A DNA stretch of 35,097 bases from JBBRYK01 sp038237665 (lineage in GTDB: Bacteria; Actinomycetota; Thermoleophilia; Gaiellales; Gaiellaceae), in the NCBI GenBank assembly GCA_038237665.1, contig JBBRYK010000025.1:1-35097 (forward strand). The letters are read 5' to 3'. Within the stretch, counting starts at the first letter, position 1, and every line of letters begins with the position of its first letter. The translations under genes were made by a program, and so were the position numbers. The notes beneath the pieces were generated by a model. The model saw only the letters and a program-made list of their open reading frames with translations, was not told where the DNA came from and did no database searches. Shown piece by piece: positions 31,126 through 35,097 of the stretch.

Positions 31126-32606
31126 ACATCGAGCTCCAGGTGATCGGCAGCTCCCTGCGGGCGATCGCCGAGGAGATGGGCGCCGTGCTGATCCGGGCTG
31201 CCTTCTCGGCGAACATCAAGGAGCGGCGGGACTGCTCGACGGCGCTCTTCGACGAGGACGGACGCATGGTCGTCCAGGCCGAGCACATCCCGGTTCATCT
31301 CGGCGCCATGCCCGATGCCGTCCGTGCGGTGATCGAGCTCGGCCCCGAACGCGGCCAGATCTTCGTCTTGAACGATCCCTTCGCCGGCGGCACCCACCTG
31401 CCGGACATCACGCTCGTCTCCCGGACGGATCTCGGCTTCGCGGTCACCCGTGCGCACCACGCCGACGTCGGCGGGATCGAGCCGGGGAGCATGCCGGCCG
31501 ATTCGCACCGCCTCGAGGACGAGGGAATCGTCATCCCGCCGACGCTCTTCGACGAGGCCGCGCTCGAGCGGATTCTCGCCGCCGTTCGCGACCCGCTCGA
31601 GCGGCGAGGCGACCTCCGCGCCCAGCTCGCGGCGAACGCCCTCGCCGAGCGGAGGGTCGCCGAAATCTGCGCGCGCCGGGGGCGCGACCGCGTCGTCGCG
31701 GCGATGGACGAGCTGTACGCGTACTCGGAGCGGGTCGTCCGTGCAGGCATCGAGCGCCTTCCGGACGGCCGCTTCGAGGCGGTCGACTTCCTCGAGGCGG
31801 TCGAGGGAGACCTCGAGCTCCGCGCCGCCGTGACGATCGCGGGCGACTCCGTGGAGATCGACTTCGCCGGCTCGGCCTCGCAGCATCCGGGGAATTTGAA
31901 CTGCCCGCTCTCGGTGACGCGGTCCGCCTGCTACTACGTCGTGCGCTGCCTGACCGAGCCCGACGTCCCGGCTTCCGGAGGCGCGTTCGCGCCCGTCGAG
32001 GTGCGTGCTCCCGTGGGATCGCTCGTCAACGCGCGTCGGCCGGCCGCCGTGGCGGCAGGCAACGTCGAGACCTCGAGCCGCATCGTCGACGTTGTCTTCG
32101 CGGCGTTCGGCGAGGCGCTCCCGGTACCGGCGCAGGGCCAGGGGACGATGAACAACGTCACGTTCGGCAGCGAGCGCTTCGCCTATTACGAGACGATTGG
32201 CGGCGGCCAGGGAGCCTGCCCCGACGCCGACGGGCCGTCGGCGGTCCATGTCGCGATGTCGAACACGCTCTCGACCCCCACCGAGGCTCTGGAGCTCGCC
32301 TACCCGCTTCGTGTCGAGCGACACGCCATCCGCCTCGGCTCGGGCGGGGCCGGTCGGTACCGGGGAGGTGACGGGGTCGTCCGTGAGCTGCGCGCGCTGG
32401 AGGACTGCCGGCTCTCGATCGTCAGCGAACGGCGCCGGCGAAGCCCCCGCGGCGCGGCCGGCGGCCAGGACGGGTCGCCGGGCAAGAACCTGCTGAACGG
32501 AGAGGTATTGCCTGGAAAGACAACAAAGTCGCTGGTGCCCGGCGATGTCGTCACGATCGAAACGCCCGGTGGGGCCGGCTTCGGAGTGTCCGAAAGAGAC
32601 ATCTAG
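31122..32606 (+). CDS. hyuB: Hydantoinase/oxoprolinase subunit B
   Basis: 494 aa from the GTG at 31122, inside the end of hyuA; upstream the same frame stays open for kilobases only because of GC-rich shadow sequence. It carries the family blocks SANIKERRDCSTALFDEDG, VVQAEHIPVHLGAMPDAV, NDPFAGGTHLPDITLV, RAHHADVGGIEPGSMP, NLNCPLSVTRSACYY, AVAAGNVETSSRIVDVVF, GQGTMNNVTFG and ETIGGGQGA. The DNDPF and HHADVGG residues bind the catalytic metal site in known relatives. Partner of HyuA. Substrate not fixed: hydantoin, oxoproline or N-methylhydantoin are all possible. The final ~15 residues are GPGGAGFG-like, as usual. Confidence 0.9.
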   Translation: MNIELQVIGSSLRAIAEEMGAVLIRAAFSANIKERRDCSTALFDEDGRMVVQAEHIPVHLGAMPDAVRAVIELGPERGQIFVLNDPFAGGTHLPDITLVSRTDLGFAVTRAHHADVGGIEPGSMPADSHRLEDEGIVIPPTLFDEAALERILAAVRDPLERRGDLRAQLAANALAERRVAEICARRGRDRVVAAMDELYAYSERVVRAGIERLPDGRFEAVDFLEAVEGDLELRAAVTIAGDSVEIDFAGSASQHPGNLNCPLSVTRSACYYVVRCLTEPDVPASGGAFAPVEVRAPVGSLVNARRPAAVAAGNVETSSRIVDVVFAAFGEALPVPAQGQGTMNNVTFGSERFAYYETIGGGQGACPDADGPSAVHVAMSNTLSTPTEALELAYPLRVERHAIRLGSGGAGRYRGGDGVVRELRALEDCRLSIVSERRRRSPRGAAGGQDGSPGKNLLNGEVLPGKTTKSLVPGDVVTIETPGGAGFGVSERDI

Positions 32607-32650
32607 CGCGGCTGTCGGCTCTTGGCTAGAACGGTCGGGTGGGGACGGAT

Positions 32651-32660
32651 CTCCGCGGAG
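32651..32660. repeat. Perfect 10-bp palindrome in the gap before the secreted protein
   Basis: CTCCGCGGAG, self-complementary, sits 44 nt after the hyuB stop. The 127-nt gap (32607-32733) otherwise shows no clear promoter hexamers to me. The palindrome may be an operator or a short hairpin. Confidence 0.25.
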
Positions 32661-32733
32661 CCGGCACACAGTTAGCACCCCTGCTTGCGTCTTTGATCTC
32701 TACCGTCGGCTGCAGTCGAACAGGAGGTGCACC

Positions 32734-32805
32734 ATGCACGCATCCTCGGCGACTGCCTCGCCGCCTCGGGCGAGGAGCGTCCTCGTTCCGGGAGGGCGCA
32801 CGTGA
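32734..32805 (+). CDS. 23-residue leader ORF coupled to the secreted protein
   Basis: ATG at 32734 follows a near-perfect AGGAGGTG (32722-32729). The frame codes for MHASSATASPPRARSVLVPG and three more residues, ending at TGA 32803-32805, which overlaps the GTG start of the next gene (32802). The strong ribosome site and stop/start overlap are hard to explain by chance. No family is recognised. It could be a leader peptide that couples or controls translation of the secreted protein; a hairpin (32756-32775) lies within it. Alternatively this is the real 5' region of a gene whose start is misread. Confidence 0.45.
   Translation: MHASSATASPPRARSVLVPGGRT
32756..32775 (+). promoter_or_regulatory. 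Hairpin inside the leader ORF
   Basis: CCTCGCC (32756-32762) pairs with GGCGAGG (32769-32775) across a 6-nt loop, 14 nt before the GGGAGG ribosome site of the next gene. Ribosomes translating the leader would melt it, so it could modulate initiation downstream. Confidence 0.3.
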
Positions 32806-33593
32806 ACAGGTCGAACATCTCCAAGGTTGCGGCTCTGGCCGTGCTCGCCGGTCTCGCGGTTGTGCTCGGAGCGGCCGTCGGCGGAGGCAAGGCCGCCGGG
32901 CAGAATCCGACCGTCACCGGGCCGATGCCGGTCTGCGACCCCGGCGATTCGTGTACCCCGACGACAACGTCGAGCACGACGACGGCAACGACCACGACGA
33001 CGCCGACGACGCCGGGCTCGAGCACGCAGTGCTCGGACGGCCGCGACAACGATGCCGACGGCTTCGTCGACGGCAACGACCCGGGCTGCTCGAGCCCGCA
33101 GGACAACAATGAGGCCGACGACCCGCCGCTCGAGGCGTTCGTCGGCAACGGTACGGCGCAGTTCATGCGCATCGACGAAGGTGCGGTGTTCCTGGATTCA
33201 ACCGGGGCGACGGTCCGGTGCGCGAGGCTGGGAGCCGAGCGCTCCGAGCATGGCTTTCTCAGCAAGGGCTGGAGCTTCTTCATGTCCCTGCGCTGGTGCT
33301 GGAACGGCAAGGTGATCACGAGTTGGGACAGCTGGGACAAGTGGGTCAAGAACCACATCCCGTTCCCGGCCAGCCTGATCTACCCGCTCGACTGGAGCAT
33401 CAAGTCGGAAACGCCGCCCGCCAAGGGCACCTCCGAGTCGGCAGCGTTTGCCCAGGCCAAGGTGCAGATCTGCCCGATCAAGCTGCCGGCCTGTTTCATC
33501 TGGTACCCCTGGCTTCGGCTCACGATCGACGCGCAGGGCCACGCGTTCTGCCAGTCGGACGTGCGCAACTCGATTCCCGACTGCAAGGCCTGA
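32802..33593 (+). CDS. Secreted protein with Thr-rich linker and Asp-rich calcium-type motif
   Basis: 263 aa from the GTG at 32802, with GGGAGG 6 nt upstream. Residues 1-34 are a Sec signal (VNRSNISKVAALAVLAGLAV to AAGQ). A Thr/Ser/Pro tract (~49-70, TTTSSTTTATTTTTPTTPGS) works as a flexible linker. Next comes CSDGRDNDADGFVDGNDPGC (~73-92), the Asp/Asn-Gly repeat seen in secreted proteins that bind calcium, with a CSSPQDNNEADD tail. The C-terminal ~155 residues (WSFFMSLRWCWNGKVITSWD, KVQICPIKLPACFIWYPWLR) hold many Trp and six or so Cys; no family recognised. Probably a secreted, disulfide-linked wall or matrix protein. Confidence 0.75.
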   Translation: MNRSNISKVAALAVLAGLAVVLGAAVGGGKAAGQNPTVTGPMPVCDPGDSCTPTTTSSTTTATTTTTPTTPGSSTQCSDGRDNDADGFVDGNDPGCSSPQDNNEADDPPLEAFVGNGTAQFMRIDEGAVFLDSTGATVRCARLGAERSEHGFLSKGWSFFMSLRWCWNGKVITSWDSWDKWVKNHIPFPASLIYPLDWSIKSETPPAKGTSESAAFAQAKVQICPIKLPACFIWYPWLRLTIDAQGHAFCQSDVRNSIPDCKA

Positions 33594-33594
33594 A

Positions 33595-33690
33595 CTGAGC
33601 AGGACCAGGAAGATTCTGCTCGGACTGCTCGCCGTCTGGGTCCTCCTGGTCCTGCTCTACTACCTCGCGTTCGGAGTTCGCGGCGGGTAG
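33595..33690 (+). CDS. 31-residue single-helix membrane peptide, CTG start
   Basis: CTG at 33595, 2 nt after the previous stop and 6 nt after AAGG, opens a frame of 31 codons to TAG 33688. The peptide LSRTRKILLGLLAVWVLLVL continues into YYLAFGVRGG: a basic N-terminus (SRTRK), then one ~20-residue hydrophobic helix. No ATG, GTG or TTG start fits in this frame; the only alternative is ATT at 33613. Its position right behind the secreted protein, and the clean charge-then-helix layout, support a real gene. Function unknown. Confidence 0.4.
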   Translation: MSRTRKILLGLLAVWVLLVLLYYLAFGVRGG

Positions 33691-33699
33691 CCGGAGGCG

Positions 33700-35097
33700 C
33701 TAGGCAGCTTCCGGGGCCGCTTCAGGCGGCGGGTTGCTCGGCTTCGTGAAGAGCACCTTCGCCGCCGGGGCGGGGAGCCACCAGTTCCAGCGACCGATCA
33801 GCGCGACGACGGCCGGGACGAGGAGCGCCCGGATCACGGTGGCGTCGAACACGATTCCGGCGGCGAGGCCGATGCCGAACTGCTTGATGTCCGTGCCGGG
33901 GCTGAGCGAGAGGACGAAGAACGCGAACATGAGGACGAGGGCCGCGCTCGTGACGAGCTTGCCGGTCCGGGCAAGGCCCAGTGAGACGGCGGCGCGGGTG
34001 TCTCCGGTCTCGTCGTAGGCCTCGCGCATGCGCGTGAGCATGAAGACCTCGTAGTCCATCGAGAGCCCGTACAGGAACGCGAAGATCATCAGCGGGATCC
34101 AGGAGATGATCGCCCCCGTCGGATGGACGTTCCAGATCGCCTCGGCGCCGTGGCCCATCTGGAAGATGAAGACGATGATTCCGAACGATGCGCCGAGCGA
34201 GACCAGGTTGAGGATCACCGCCTTCAGCGGAAGGATCACCGAACGGAACGCACGCATCAGCAGGACGAGCGTCAGCAGGATCACGAAGGCGAGCACGTAG
34301 GGGAACTTCCCGTAGACGGCGTGCACGAAGTCGCGGTCCTCGGGGGCAATGCCGCCGAGCGTCAGGCGCGCGTCGGGCGAGGTCGAGCGGACGGCAGGCA
34401 GGTCGGTGAGGACAGGGAGGATGTCCTTCTGCAGGCGCGTGATCGTGGTCCGGACCGGTTTCGCCGCGCCGTCCTCCGACGGAAAGGCCTCGATCAGGAC
34501 GTTGTCGCCCTTGCGCCAGCCCAGGCCCGGCGGCGCTGCCGCTCCGGCAATTCCTGGTGTTCGGTCGAGCCGCCGGACGATCGGCGGCACGGCGGAGGTG
34601 TTGACGTGCTCGCCGAGGACCACGAACGGCTTCGTCACGCCGGGCGAGATGCCGGCGGCTACGAGGCGGTTGAAGCCGATGACGGCATCGTCGGTCTTCC
34701 CGCCGCGGAGGTCCTTCGCCTGCGCCTCGCTCGGGTTCAGCTGCACCCCCGGGATCAGCAGGAGGGCGACGATCACGATCCCGACTGCGGCGACCAGTGC
34801 CGGCCGCCGCATCACGAACCGGGCCCACCAACCCCAGAAGCCCGAGTCGGCGTCGGGGTGCTCGACGATCCGCTTCGGCATCACGCGCAGGGAATTGATC
34901 CGGTGACCGAGCACGCCGAACATCGCCGGCATCAGGGTGACCGCTGCGAGAACCGAGACCGCCGGGATCAGCATGCCGCCCAATCCGATCGATCGGATCA
35001 CCGGGACGGGGATGATCACCATCGAGAACAACCCGATCGCCACGGTCGAGCCGGAGACGATCACCGACCGCCCGGCGTGCTTGACGGTCTCGACCAC
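33700..35097 (-). CDS. MMPL/RND-family transporter, C-terminal part (5' end outside window)
   Basis: At least 465 residues; the frame runs off the right edge, so the N-terminal half is missing. Visible are VSGSTVAIGLFSMVIIPVPV, IRSIGLGGMLIPAVSVLAAV, a long extracytoplasmic loop (~120-265), then YGLSMDYEVFMLTRMREAYD, the MMPL signature with the proton-relay Asp-Tyr pair, and LVTSAALVLMFAFFVLSL. The final ~25 residues are Pro/Ala-rich cytoplasmic tail. MMPL proteins export lipids, siderophores or other hydrophobic compounds using the proton gradient. It converges on the small membrane peptide gene with 9 nt between stops and no obvious terminator. Confidence 0.9.
   Translation of the reverse strand: MVETVKHAGRSVIVSGSTVAIGLFSMVIIPVPVIRSIGLGGMLIPAVSVLAAVTLMPAMFGVLGHRINSLRVMPKRIVEHPDADSGFWGWWARFVMRRPALVAAVGIVIVALLLIPGVQLNPSEAQAKDLRGGKTDDAVIGFNRLVAAGISPGVTKPFVVLGEHVNTSAVPPIVRRLDRTPGIAGAAAPPGLGWRKGDNVLIEAFPSEDGAAKPVRTTITRLQKDILPVLTDLPAVRSTSPDARLTLGGIAPEDRDFVHAVYGKFPYVLAFVILLTLVLLMRAFRSVILPLKAVILNLVSLGASFGIIVFIFQMGHGAEAIWNVHPTGAIISWIPLMIFAFLYGLSMDYEVFMLTRMREAYDETGDTRAAVSLGLARTGKLVTSAALVLMFAFFVLSLSPGTDIKQFGIGLAAGIVFDATVIRALLVPAVVALIGRWNWWLPAPAAKVLFTKPSNPPPEAAPEAA

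Noticed and set aside
32727..32801. GTG at 32727 as start of the secreted protein
   Set aside because: The codon lies within the Shine-Dalgarno of the leader ORF and adds 25 non-signal residues before a good signal peptide. GTG 32802 has its own GGGAGG.
1..35097. CRISPR arrays, tRNA or rRNA genes, insertion sequences
   Set aside because: No regular direct repeats with unique spacers, no cloverleaf or rRNA sequence and no transposase motifs were recognised by reading. A tRNA or Rfam scan was not possible here.

Overview
The window looks like a piece of chromosome from a high-GC bacterium. GTG and TTG starts are frequent, genes are tightly packed with ATGA/GTGA overlaps, and several operon heads seem leaderless, with a TANNNT hexamer about 6-8 nt before the start codon. 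That style and the gene content (S8 and S53 secreted proteases, FIST protein, Liv-type uptake, MMPL exporter) suggest an actinomycetote, perhaps a soil Thermoleophilia-like lineage. This is inference: there is no rRNA or tRNA here. I see no integrase, transposase, CRISPR array or phage gene.

Layout. 1-2890 holds the end of a secreted beta-helix protein, a secreted subtilisin with a textbook UUCG-loop terminator, and a remnant of a fibronectin-like domain. 2912-6830 (minus) is a sugar/polyol catabolic operon: sugar-phosphate isomerase/epimerase, Gfo/Idh/MocA oxidoreductase, glucose-dehydrogenase-like MDR enzyme, and an ilvD-type dehydratase that has lost its middle. 6853-8353 (plus) holds a second Gfo/Idh/MocA gene, cut short by an amber codon, and a VOC protein. 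8388-17944 (plus) is one long run: a complete branched-chain-amino-acid-type ABC transporter (H, M, K, G, F), a TolB-like lipoprotein, the Tm-1-like/TIM-barrel pair, a cupin and a zinc-type dehydrogenase. It reads as uptake plus catabolism of an unidentified small molecule.

17941-22193: a nitroreductase and a FIST protein diverge from a 22-bp gap with overlapping -10 hexamers; malate synthase A and an M19 dipeptidase also diverge. A REP-like patch of GGGACA/TGTCC inverted repeats follows. 22325-25804 is glycolate oxidase glcDEF, headed by an 11-bp-arm inverted repeat that looks like an operator. With malate synthase next door this gives glycolate to glyoxylate to malate.

25841-29331 couples a PrsW-like membrane protein, flanked by two zinc ribbons and lacking the EE motif, to a membrane-anchored S53 protease. 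29350-32606 is a hydantoinase/oxoprolinase A-B pair. 32734-33690 holds a 23-aa leader ORF coupled to a secreted Thr-rich protein, then a tiny membrane protein. The window ends in an MMPL-type transporter running off the right edge. The points most worth following are the PrsW-like/S53 pair, the overlapping divergent promoter, the glcD operator, the CTG starts and the Tm-1/TIM-barrel catabolic run.
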